Notes under the pieces: model-generated
Told to the model about the DNA's origin: nothing
What the model saw: the letters and a program-made list of their open reading frames with translations, nothing else
Databases searched by the model: none
Translations under genes and position numbers: made by a program
In this document: positions 23,521 through 32,600 of the stretch, piece by piece
Layout: each line of letters starts with the position of its first letter
Numbering within the stretch: position 1 is the stretch's first letter
Assembly (NCBI RefSeq): GCF_006714895.1
Contig: NZ_VFME01000001.1
Location: 496,001 to 560,000, forward strand
DNA: 64,000 nucleotides
Direction of reading: 5' to 3'
DNA from: Gramella sp. Hel_I_59
GTDB lineage: Bacteria > Bacteroidota > Bacteroidia > Flavobacteriales > Flavobacteriaceae

Positions 23521-26317
23521 TAAGATCGAGGAGAAATGGCAGAAATACTGGGCGCAAAACCAGACTTTCAAGGCTACTAACAACACCAATAAACCCAAAT
23601 ATTATGTGCTAGATATGTTTCCTTATCCTTCTGGAGCGGGTTTACATGTAGGGCATCCTTTAGGGTATATTGCAAGTGATATCTATGCTCGATACAAGCG
23701 GCATAAGGGATTTAACGTATTGCATCCTCAGGGATATGATAGTTTTGGGCTTCCGGCAGAGCAGTACGCGATCCAGACGGGGCAGCATCCTGCGTTAACA
23801 ACTCAAAATAACATTGCCCGATACCGGGAGCAACTTGATAAGATCGGGTTTTCATTCGACTGGAGTCGCGAAGTGCGTACCAGTGAGCCAGATTATTATA
23901 AATGGACACAGTGGATCTTTATCCAGTTATTCGAGAGCTGGTATGATCTGGAAGCTGAAAAGTCCAGACCGGTTTCTGAACTGATGGATATTTTTTCTTC
24001 GGAAGGGAATACAAGGGTTAACGCTGCCTGTGATGCTGATATTGCTGAATTCTCTGCGGAAGAATGGAATCGTTATTCTGAAGATGAAAAAGAGCAAATA
24101 TTATTAAAATACCGACTTACTTACCTCGCTGAAACTGAAGTAAACTGGTGCCCGCAACTGGGAACCGTTCTCGCTAATGATGAGATCGTAAATGGTGTTT
24201 CTGAAAGAGGAGGCTACCCGGTAGTTCGTAAAAAAATGACCCAGTGGAGCATGAGAATCTCAGCTTTTGCTGAAAGATTGCTGCAAGATCTAAATAAACT
24301 TGACTGGACCGAAAGTCTGAAAGAGAGTCAACGTAACTGGATCGGGAAATCTGTAGGTGCTCAGGTTGCTTTTAAAGTAATGAACAGCGATGCAGAATTT
24401 GAAGTTTTCACCACCAGACCCGATACTATATTTGGAGTTAATTTTATGACACTTGCTCCGGAACATGAGCTTGTATCTAAGATAACTACTGAAGATCGCA
24501 AGGAAGAAGTTGAAGCTTATATTGAAGTTACGGCAAAAAGGAGTGAGCGTGAGCGAATGGCAGATGTAAAGACCATTAGCGGTGCTTTCACCGGTGCTTA
24601 TGCAGAACATCCATTTACAAAAGAGCCTGTTCCAATCTGGATCGGGGATTACGTGCTGGCTGGATACGGAACCGGAGCCGTAATGGCCGTTCCTTGTGGA
24701 GACCAAAGAGATCATGACTTTGCAAGACATTTTGATCTGCCTATTACTAATATTTTCGAAGACGTAGATGTTTCCCAGGAAGCTTATACGGGCAAAGAAG
24801 GAACGGTGATCGCAAATTCAGATTTTCTTAGCGGACTGGAATATAAAGAAGCACTCAACCGAGTAATCCTTGAGCTTGAAAAAACAGGTCAGGGTTATGG
24901 TAAGACAAATTACAGGCTTAGAGATGCCGTTTTTAGCCGACAAAGATATTGGGGAGAGCCATTTCCTGTTTACTATGTAAATGGACTGCCAAAAATGATA
25001 GATTTGGAGCACCTTCCATTGAGGTTACCAGAAGTAGAGAAGTATCTTCCTACCGAAACCGGTGAGCCACCTTTGGGAAATGCTACTAACTGGGCATGGG
25101 ATACTGAAAAAAATGAGGTAGTTTCTAATGATAAAATTAATAACTCGACAGTATTTCAGTTGGAATTGAATACCATGCCGGGATGGGCTGGAAGTAGCTG
25201 GTATCTTTTCAGATATATGGATGCTGGAAATCCTGATACTTTCGTTTCCGAAGAGGCACAGCAGTACTGGGAAAATGTGGATCTTTATATTGGTGGTAGC
25301 GAACATGCTACGGGTCATTTATTATATTCCAGATTCTGGACCAAATTTCTAAGCGATCGTGGGAGACTTACGGTAGAGGAGCCATTCAAGAAATTGATCA
25401 ACCAGGGAATGATCCTGGGAACCAGTGCTTTTGTATACAGGCTTGAAGGAGAGAATGTATTTATATCAAGTACCCAGATCAAGGGAAACAACGTGCAGCC
25501 AATTCATGTGGATGTTTCATTGGTAAATTCCTCAGATGAACTTGATATAGAAGGATTCAAAAAGTGGAGACCTGAATTTGCAGATGCTAAATTCGTGCTG
25601 GAAGATGGAAGGTATATTGTTGGAAGGGAAGTGGAGAAAATGTCCAAGTCTAAATACAATGTGGTTAATCCAGATGAGATCTGTGAGCGATATGGTGCAG
25701 ATACACTAAGAATGTACGAAATGTTCCTGGGGCCGCTCGAACAGGCAAAACCATGGAATACAGCGGGAATTACTGGCGTACATAATTTTCTGAAAAAATT
25801 CTGGAAGCTTTTCCATAATGAAGAGCGGTTCGTTGTTACTAACGATAAAGCTTCAGCCGACTCACTAAAGACATTACATAAGACAATTAAAAAAGTAACA
25901 GAGGATATTGAAGACTTCAGTTTCAATACTTCGGTTTCTACATTTATGATCTGTGTAAATGAGCTTACTTCTCAAAACTGTAACCAAAGGGAGGTACTAA
26001 AGCCTTTAACTGTGCTTATTGCACCTTACGCACCTCACATTGCCGAAGAACTTTGGGAAAAACTTGGTAATGCTGAATCTATTACCACTGCGGAATATCC
26101 AGTGTATGAGGAGAAATTTCTTGTGGAGAGCACGAAGAACTACCCGGTTTCTTTTAATGGTAAAATGAGATTTACAATGGAATTACCTATGGATATGTCC
26201 AGAGAGGAAATTGAAAAGAATGTTCTTGACGATGACAGGACTAAAAATCAATTAGACGGATCCACCCCTAAGAAAGTTATAGTCGTTCCGGGTAAAATTG
26301 TAAATATCGTAATGTAA
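23504..26317 (+). CDS. leuS: Leucyl-tRNA synthetase
   Basis: A 937-residue class I synthetase that charges tRNA-Leu. The HIGH-type motif is HVGH at residues 48-51 within PYPSGAGLHVGHPLGY. The KMSKS loop is EKMSKSKYN near 711. The large editing domain (TTRPDTIFGVNFMTLAPEH) is present, as are the zinc-domain-like region and the C-terminal anticodon-binding helices. It is longer than the E. coli enzyme (860), mainly through insertions at about 150-215 and 635-690. The ATG at 23504 gives the conventional MSYHFNKIEEKWQKYW start. Confidence 0.98.
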   Translation: MSYHFNKIEEKWQKYWAQNQTFKATNNTNKPKYYVLDMFPYPSGAGLHVGHPLGYIASDIYARYKRHKGFNVLHPQGYDSFGLPAEQYAIQTGQHPALTTQNNIARYREQLDKIGFSFDWSREVRTSEPDYYKWTQWIFIQLFESWYDLEAEKSRPVSELMDIFSSEGNTRVNAACDADIAEFSAEEWNRYSEDEKEQILLKYRLTYLAETEVNWCPQLGTVLANDEIVNGVSERGGYPVVRKKMTQWSMRISAFAERLLQDLNKLDWTESLKESQRNWIGKSVGAQVAFKVMNSDAEFEVFTTRPDTIFGVNFMTLAPEHELVSKITTEDRKEEVEAYIEVTAKRSERERMADVKTISGAFTGAYAEHPFTKEPVPIWIGDYVLAGYGTGAVMAVPCGDQRDHDFARHFDLPITNIFEDVDVSQEAYTGKEGTVIANSDFLSGLEYKEALNRVILELEKTGQGYGKTNYRLRDAVFSRQRYWGEPFPVYYVNGLPKMIDLEHLPLRLPEVEKYLPTETGEPPLGNATNWAWDTEKNEVVSNDKINNSTVFQLELNTMPGWAGSSWYLFRYMDAGNPDTFVSEEAQQYWENVDLYIGGSEHATGHLLYSRFWTKFLSDRGRLTVEEPFKKLINQGMILGTSAFVYRLEGENVFISSTQIKGNNVQPIHVDVSLVNSSDELDIEGFKKWRPEFADAKFVLEDGRYIVGREVEKMSKSKYNVVNPDEICERYGADTLRMYEMFLGPLEQAKPWNTAGITGVHNFLKKFWKLFHNEERFVVTNDKASADSLKTLHKTIKKVTEDIEDFSFNTSVSTFMICVNELTSQNCNQREVLKPLTVLIAPYAPHIAEELWEKLGNAESITTAEYPVYEEKFLVESTKNYPVSFNGKMRFTMELPMDMSREEIEKNVLDDDRTKNQLDGSTPKKVIVVPGKIVNIVM

Positions 26318-26336
26318 CCCCCTTTAAATTATTATA

Positions 26337-26386
26337 TAGGGGTGTAAAATGTTATTTGTAACTTTTTACACCCCTATTTTTATTTT
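26337..26386 (+). terminator. Terminator of leuS
   Basis: A 13-bp perfect stem TAGGGGTGTAAAA / TTTTACACCCCTA followed by TTTTTATTTT. Confidence 0.92.
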
Positions 26387-26419
26387 CTTCACTATTTTTC
26401 GGAAACAAATTTATTTACC

Positions 26420-27520
26420 ATGAAAATTGGAATTCCGAAGGAGATCAAAAACAATGAAAACAGGGTGGGTATGACACCCGCCGGAGTACTCGAACTTTCG
26501 AAGAAAGGTCATGAAGTTTATGTACAATCAACTGCTGGTGATTCCAGTGGTTTTGATGACAAAGACTATCATGCTGCAGGTGCTACAATTCTTCCATCCA
26601 TAGACCGGGTTTACGAGGCTAGCGATATGATCGTAAAGGTCAAAGAACCGATTGAACAGGAATATGGTCTAATTAAAGAAGATCAGATAGTATTTACATA
26701 TTTCCATTTTGCTTCCAACCAGAATCTTACGGAAGCCATGATGCGTAGTAAATCTGTGTGTATAGCTTATGAAACGGTAGAAGATAAGGATGGTACATTG
26801 CCATTATTGACTCCTATGAGTGAGGTAGCAGGAAGGATGGCTATTCAGCAGGGAGCCAAATATCTTGAAAAACCTGTTCAGAGTAAAGGTTTGTTGCTTG
26901 GTGGTGTGCCGGGTGTTCCGCCAGGTAAAGTGCTTGTGCTGGGTGCAGGTGTGGTCGGGATTCAGGCAGCGAAAATGGCTGCTGGATTAGGTGCACAGGT
27001 GACCGTTCTTGATGTGAACATGAACAAATTAAGATACGTGAACGATATCATGCCTAGCCATGTGGTTACCGAATTCTCGAACGAATATAATATTAGGAAA
27101 CACTTGAAAACTTCAGATCTTGTGGTTGGTGGTGTGCTAATCACAGGTGCAAAGGCTCCAAAACTGGTAACCAGAGATATGCTTAAAACCATGCAGCCAG
27201 GGGCAGTGATTGTGGATGTAGCGGTGGACCAGGGAGGTTGTATCGAAACCACGAGACCGACTACGCACGAAGATCCTGCTTATATCATTGATGATATTGT
27301 ACATTATTGTGTGGCCAACATGCCTGGAGCGGTGCCATATACTTCAACGCTTGCTTTAACGAATGTTACACTACCTTATGTTCTCAAACTTGCAGATGCA
27401 GGTTGGGAAAAGGCATGTGATCATGATCCATTGCTTGCTAAGGGACTTAATATTGTAAAGGGAGCTATAGTCTATGATCCAATACTGGAGGCGTTTGGAT
27501 GGGATGAAACCTATGCTTAG
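26420..27520 (+). CDS. ald: Alanine dehydrogenase
   Basis: A 366-residue NAD-dependent enzyme interconverting alanine and pyruvate plus ammonia. The N-terminus MKIGIPKEIKNNENRVGMTP is typical. The catalytic K75 (VKVKEP) and H96 (YFHFAS) are in place, and the NAD-binding motif VLVLGAGVVGIQAAKMA lies near 172-188. The length is standard. Its stop codon is interlocked with that of the convergent rimM gene (four-base overlap). Confidence 0.97.
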   Translation: MKIGIPKEIKNNENRVGMTPAGVLELSKKGHEVYVQSTAGDSSGFDDKDYHAAGATILPSIDRVYEASDMIVKVKEPIEQEYGLIKEDQIVFTYFHFASNQNLTEAMMRSKSVCIAYETVEDKDGTLPLLTPMSEVAGRMAIQQGAKYLEKPVQSKGLLLGGVPGVPPGKVLVLGAGVVGIQAAKMAAGLGAQVTVLDVNMNKLRYVNDIMPSHVVTEFSNEYNIRKHLKTSDLVVGGVLITGAKAPKLVTRDMLKTMQPGAVIVDVAVDQGGCIETTRPTTHEDPAYIIDDIVHYCVANMPGAVPYTSTLALTNVTLPYVLKLADAGWEKACDHDPLLAKGLNIVKGAIVYDPILEAFGWDETYA

Positions 27521-28044
27521 CTAAGGTAAAGGTCAACCAGACCTTCAGGGGTGATAACTTTGATCTCCTTATTCTTTTTATCTACCTTTTCAATAAACTC
27601 ATCATTCATTGGAATCAGGATTTGTTTGCCATCCTTATCAATTTCGAACAGCGCCTGGGCTGTAGTATCGTTGATGGAAACAATCTTTCCAATATTCCCG
27701 TGTTGTTGATCGATAACATCAAAACCTATGATCTCATGGAAGTAGAATTTATCGTCGGGAAGCTGAGGTAATTGTTCAAGAGGCAGGTAGAGTTCTGCGC
27801 CAATCATGTCTTCTGCATCCTGCTCGGTATCGATATCTTCGATCTTGGCTCTTAGAAGAGTACTTTTGTGGAGGTAAGATCTTTCAATAAAAAATGGAAC
27901 CAGGTTTTCGTTGTATTCAACGAAAACCGATTCCATTTCTGTGTAAAGTTCAGGTTCGTCGGTGTCTAATTTAATAAGCACCTCGCCCTTAAAACTAAAT
28001 TTTGTGACGATGCGCCCCAGGTAGAAACAATCTTCCTTAGTCAT
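27517..28044 (-). CDS. rimM: Ribosome maturation factor RimM
   Basis: A 175-residue protein with an N-terminal RimM barrel (FYLGRIVTKFSFKGEVLIKLDTDEP) and a C-terminal PRC barrel (YFHEIIGFDVIDQQHGNIGKIVSI...QILIPMNDEFIEKVD). It assists 30S assembly by binding S19 and the 16S rRNA head. It lies 11 bases after rpsP, the common S16-RimM pairing. No trmD or rplS follows, unlike the classical rpsP-rimM-trmD-rplS operon. Confidence 0.96.
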   Translation of the reverse strand: MTKEDCFYLGRIVTKFSFKGEVLIKLDTDEPELYTEMESVFVEYNENLVPFFIERSYLHKSTLLRAKIEDIDTEQDAEDMIGAELYLPLEQLPQLPDDKFYFHEIIGFDVIDQQHGNIGKIVSINDTTAQALFEIDKDGKQILIPMNDEFIEKVDKKNKEIKVITPEGLVDLYLS

Positions 28045-28055
28045 CGTCTACTGTT

Positions 28056-28652
28056 TTAAGCGTCTTTTTTGTCTTCAGTATTAGCTTCTTCTGCAGTTGC
28101 AGCGCCCACTTCTTCTTCAGCAGCTTCGACAGTTGCGTCATCTGTAGCTTCTGCAGTTGCAGCCGCTTCAGCTTCAGCAACCGCTTTCGTTTCAGCTTCA
28201 GCAGCTTCTCTTGCTTCAGCGTCACGTTTAGCGTTTACTTCTTTTTCAGCTTCTAAAGCTTTCGCTTTTTCAGCTTCCTGAGCTTTCGTCAAAGAATCTT
28301 TCTTTGCGTCAACTTTTCCTTCTTTCTCTTCCATCCAGGCGTTGAATTTCTCTTCAGCCTGTTCTTCAGTTAAAGCACCTTTCTTAACTCCACCTGCAAG
28401 GTGTTTCTTAAGTAAAGCTCCTTTGTAAGAAAGAATTGCACGAGCAGTGTCAGTTGGCTGAGCACCGTTCTGCAACCATTTTACAGCTCCATCAACATCT
28501 AATTCGATAGTTGCAGGATTTGTGTTTGGATTGTAGATCCCTAATTTGTCAAGGAATTTACCATCTCTTTTAGAGCGGGTATCCGCTGCTACGATCCAGA
28601 AAAAAGGTTTTCCTTTTTTACCGTGTCTTTGTAATCTTATTTTTACTGGCAT
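28056..28652 (-). CDS. rpsP: 30S ribosomal protein S16 with a long acidic tail
   Basis: 198 residues, more than twice the usual 80-90. Residues ~1-85 are canonical S16 (MPVKIRLQRHGKKGKPFFWIV, GKFLDKLGIYNPNTNPATI, WLQNGAQPTDTARAILSYKG). The remainder is a charged helical stretch followed by a low-complexity Ala/Glu tail of about 65 residues. Extended S16 is common in Bacteroidota. The tail's role is unknown; it would project from the solvent side of the 30S body. Antisense open frames over the tail are shadows of the repetitive codons. Confidence 0.95.
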   Translation of the reverse strand: MPVKIRLQRHGKKGKPFFWIVAADTRSKRDGKFLDKLGIYNPNTNPATIELDVDGAVKWLQNGAQPTDTARAILSYKGALLKKHLAGGVKKGALTEEQAEEKFNAWMEEKEGKVDAKKDSLTKAQEAEKAKALEAEKEVNAKRDAEAREAAEAETKAVAEAEAAATAEATDDATVEAAEEEVGAATAEEANTEDKKDA

Positions 28653-28666
28653 AAAAATTAAATTTT

Positions 28667-28706
28667 GGGGTTCTCGACCCCGATTATTAATAAGGCTGCA
28701 AAGATA
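28667..28706 (-). promoter_or_regulatory. rpsP promoter box and leader hairpin
   Basis: The minus-strand -7 box TATCTTTG is at 28706-28699. A leader hairpin GGGGT-CGAGA-ACCCC at 28681-28667 ends 14 bases before the start codon, close enough to affect ribosome access. Autogenous control is possible but unproven. Confidence 0.55.
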
Positions 28707-28877
28707 CTACATTTTTCTAATTCTGAACACTTTAGCTTTAGATTTTAAAATGCTCAGCTGAAGTCTCGAAATCTGCCATTTTGGGAGTTATTTTAGTTAA
28801 AAATAATGCTGCCTGTTAAAAGAGGTTAATTAGTGCTAAACCCTGTTAAATAGGTTGTTATCGCGGTTTTCTCAGCA

Positions 28878-28885
28878 TATCTTTG
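28878..28885 (+). promoter_or_regulatory. -7 box of the four-helix protein gene
   Basis: TATCTTTG lies 10 bases before the first in-frame ATG (28896) and 28 before the second (28914), favouring the second start. The rest of the 28707-28877 gap shows nothing notable. Confidence 0.55.
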
Positions 28886-28913
28886 GGTAACTAATATGAA
28901 AAAAAATAAAGCA

Positions 28914-29360
28914 ATGAGTTATTCAGAAAATGTATCTAAGAAACTTAATGAGTTACTAGAAAAGAATTATGACGCTGAGAAAGGATATAAACTGGCAGCT
29001 GAAAAAGTAAATAACCAACGATTAAAGAGTTTTTTCTCTGCTCGTGCACAGGAACGTTACGATTTTGGACATGAATTAAAATCCGAGATCAGCAACTTCG
29101 GAGAAGCTCCGGATAAAGGAACAAGTATCGCAGGTGATCTTCACCGTGGATGGATGAATTTAAAAGCTAGCTTATCTGGAGATAAAGATGAAGCAGTTCT
29201 TGAAGAAGCTATTCGTGGAGAAAAAGCAGCTGTAGAGGAATACGAAGAAATCCTTAAGGATTCTGAAGTTCCTGCAAGTACTGGAAATGTACTAATGAAG
29301 CAAAAGAATGCTATTGTAGCATCTCTTAATGAAGTGAAGGCTTTAGAAGATATCGCCTAG
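28914..29360 (+). CDS. PA2169-type four-helix-bundle protein (DUF2383, ferritin-like)
   Basis: A 148-residue, highly helical protein (154 if the ATG at 28896 is used). The first helix VSKKLNELLEKNYDAEKGYKLAAEKV, the ARAQERYDFGHELKSEI helix and EEAIRGEKAAVEEYEEILKD match DUF2383, a ferritin-like family with E/H-rich helices. Members are often stress-induced in stationary phase; metal binding is not established. It is a single-gene unit with terminators behind it. Confidence 0.8.
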   Translation: MSYSENVSKKLNELLEKNYDAEKGYKLAAEKVNNQRLKSFFSARAQERYDFGHELKSEISNFGEAPDKGTSIAGDLHRGWMNLKASLSGDKDEAVLEEAIRGEKAAVEEYEEILKDSEVPASTGNVLMKQKNAIVASLNEVKALEDIA

Positions 29361-29409
29361 AATAAACTAGATCAGAAATTAACCAATCTGATCTTACAGT
29401 AAAATAAAT

Positions 29410-29507
29410 GATGCGAACCATGTTTGATTGAAGTAGTAGTAGTTTTTTGTGTTCGTATCAGGCCTCACAGAATTTCTGAATTTTCAGGATTTTGTGAGGC
29501 TTTTTTT
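29410..29507 (+). terminator. Hairpin pair ending the four-helix gene transcript
   Basis: GATGCGAAC (29410-29418) pairs with GTTCGTATC (29451-29459) with one wobble. Immediately after, GCCTCACA pairs with TGTGAGGC (29462-29500), followed by seven T, a standard terminator. The first stem is not needed for termination and may protect the 3' end. Confidence 0.8.
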
Positions 29508-29628
29508 ATGGTTAATAATTCCTTAAAACAAAGTTTTTTATCAGGCCTAAAGTTCATTAATTTAGCGCGGAAGGTTGGCAAAAACTAACCTCTTGAATAT
29601 CTTCTTTTAAGGCTTTAAATACCAAGGA

Positions 29629-32600
29629 ATGTACCTGATTTTTGACACTGAAACCACCGGTTTACCTAAGCGATGGGATGCCCCTTTAACCGATTCTGAT
29701 AACTGGCCACGCTGTATACAGATCGCCTGGCAGTTACATGATGAGATGGGTAATCTTATCGAGAATCAGGATTATCTTATACAACCTGAGGGTTTTGATA
29801 TTCCCTATGATTCTGAAAGAATTCACGGTATATCGACAGATCTGGCTAGGGAACAGGGAATTTCTTTGGATGAGGTGCTGGAGAAGTTCAATATCGCCAT
29901 TCAGAAATCTAAGTTTATTGTTGGCCAGAATGTTGGTTTTGACCTGAATATCATGGGGGCGGAATTCATCAGAAGAAACTTTGATAATTCCCTTCAGGAA
30001 ATGCCAGTTCTGGATACCTGTACGGAGAAAACTGCATCGCTTTGTGAGATTCCTGGAGGTCGTGGTGGTAAATTCAAACTACCAACTCTTACCGAGCTTC
30101 ACGAATTTCTTTTTAATGAACCTTTTGCTGAAGCGCACAACGCTACTGCAGATGTTGAAGCTACTACCCGGTGTTTTTTAGAACTTATCAGGCAAAGGAT
30201 TTATACGCTGGATGAGCTCGACGTTCCTGCAGGCTATTTTGAAAACTTTTCCGAAGAAAATCCGGTGAGTATAGAGCTTATAGGTCTAAAGCATATTAAC
30301 TTAAAGAAAGCGTCAGATAGAATTAGAAAAAGGCTGGAAAAACAACAGCCTACAGATGATATCTCCAATGAAGAAATTCAAGAGAATCTCGAAAAGCTGG
30401 ATGAGATACGCTTTGCACATCTTCATAATCATTCGCAGTTTTCAGTTTTACAATCGACTATAAGTATACCTGATCTGGTTGCTGCAGCCGCTGAAGAGGA
30501 TATGAGTGCAGTTGCGTTAACAGATCACGCGAACATGATGGGGGCCTTTCACTTCGTAAAGGAAGTGGGGTCTTATAATAAAGGTGTCGCAGATCATAAT
30601 GCCACGGCAGAAGAGAATGGCGAAGCGCTTAGAAAGCCATTGAAAGCCATATTAGGATGTGAATTCTTTGTTTGTGAGAATCATTTAGATAAGAGTAGAA
30701 AAGACAATGGTTATCAGGTCGTGATCCTTGCAAAGAATAAGAAGGGATACCATAACCTCGCAAAAATGTCTTCCAAGGCCTATACCGATGGTTTCTATTA
30801 TGTACCTCGTATTGACAAGGAAGTAATTAAGGAATACAAAGAGGATCTGATCGTGCTTACTGGTAATCTATACGGTGAAGTTCCCAGTAAGATTCTAAAT
30901 GTTGGTGAAAAACAGGCTGAAGAAGCTTTGTTATGGTGGAAAGAAGAATTCGGTGAGGATCTTTATATCGAATTGATGCGTCATGACCAGGAGGATGAGA
31001 ACAGAGTGAATCCCGTGCTTGTGGAATTTTCCAGAAAACATGAGGTAAAACTGATCGCTACCAACAATACCTACTACTGGAAACAGGAAGATGCCAATGC
31101 GCACGATATCTTGTTGTGTGTAAAGGATGGTGAAAAGCAGGCCACGCCTATTGGCCGCGGAAGAGGTTATCGTTATGGTTTACCTAATACCGAATATTAC
31201 TTCAAGTCTGGAAATGAAATGAAGCGGCTTTTCAAGGATCTTCCAGATGCCATTAGTAATATTCAGGAAATTGTAGATAAAATTGAGCCTTTTGAGCTGG
31301 CCAGAGATGTTTTACTTCCGGCATTTGAAATTCCTGAAGAATTTCAGAGCGAAGAGGATCTTGTAGATGGAGGGAAAAGAGGTGAAAACGCTTTTCTAAA
31401 ACATATTACTTTTGAAGGAGCTCGAAAGAGATATCCAGAGATCACTCCAGATATTGAAGAACGACTCAACTTTGAGCTGTCGGTAATTGAAAATACCGGT
31501 TATCCAGGTTACTTCCTTATTGTGGAAGATTTTATCAGGGCTGCCCGGGCTATGGGAGTTTCGGTTGGGCCTGGACGGGGATCTGCCGCGGGTTCTGTAG
31601 TAGCATATTGTTTGTGGATCACCAATATCGATCCTATCAAGTATGATTTACTTTTTGAGAGATTCCTGAATCCTGATCGTGTGAGTATGCCCGATATTGA
31701 TATCGACTTTGATGATGAAGGTCGAAGCCGGGTGATGGATTATGTGATCGAAAAATATGGTGCGAACCAAGTGGCGCAGATCATTACCTACGGAACTATG
31801 GCGGCAAAATCCTCCATACGGGATACCGCACGGGTGCTGGATCTTCCTCTTATGGACTCAGACAGGATTGCGAAACTAATTCCGAATACTAAGCTAGGGA
31901 AACTATTTGCCATGGATGAAAAGACCATCCGGTCTAAATTTCGTGGAGATGAAATTGAAAAAATTAACGAGCTTCTAAATATTGCTGAAGGAGATGATCT
32001 GGAAGCAGAGACAGTAAACCAGGCTAGAATCCTAGAAGGCTCAGTTAGAAATACAGGAATACACGCCTGCGGGGTGATCATTACTCCCGGGGATATTACC
32101 AATTATGTGCCAGTTTCGGTGGCTAAAGATTCAGATCTTTACGTTACTCAGTTTGATAACTCGGTCGTAGAAAGTGCCGGACTGCTAAAAATGGACTTTT
32201 TGGGTCTGAAGACCCTTACCTTGATCAAGGATACGGTGAAGATCGTAAAGGGAAGACATGATATAGACCTTGACCCGGATAGTTTTCCACTTGATGATGA
32301 AGAAACCTATAAATTATTCCAGCGAGGAGAAACAGTCGGAATTTTCCAGTATGAATCACCGGGTATGCAAAAACACATGCAGGCATTAAAGCCAACGGTT
32401 TTCGATGACCTTATCGCTATGAACGCCTTGTACCGACCGGGACCTATGGAATATATTCCAAGTTTCATTGCAAGGAAGCATGGCGATGAAGAGATCTCCT
32501 ATGACCTTCCAGAAATGGAAGAATACCTTGAGGAAACTTACGGGATCACAGTGTACCAGGAGCAGGTGATGTTGCTATCGCAAAAGCTGGCAGGATTTAG

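Noticed and set aside
28069..28281. Antisense Ser/Ala-rich frame opposite the S16 tail
   Set aside because: It is the mirror of the repetitive Ala/Glu codons, without its own start signals.
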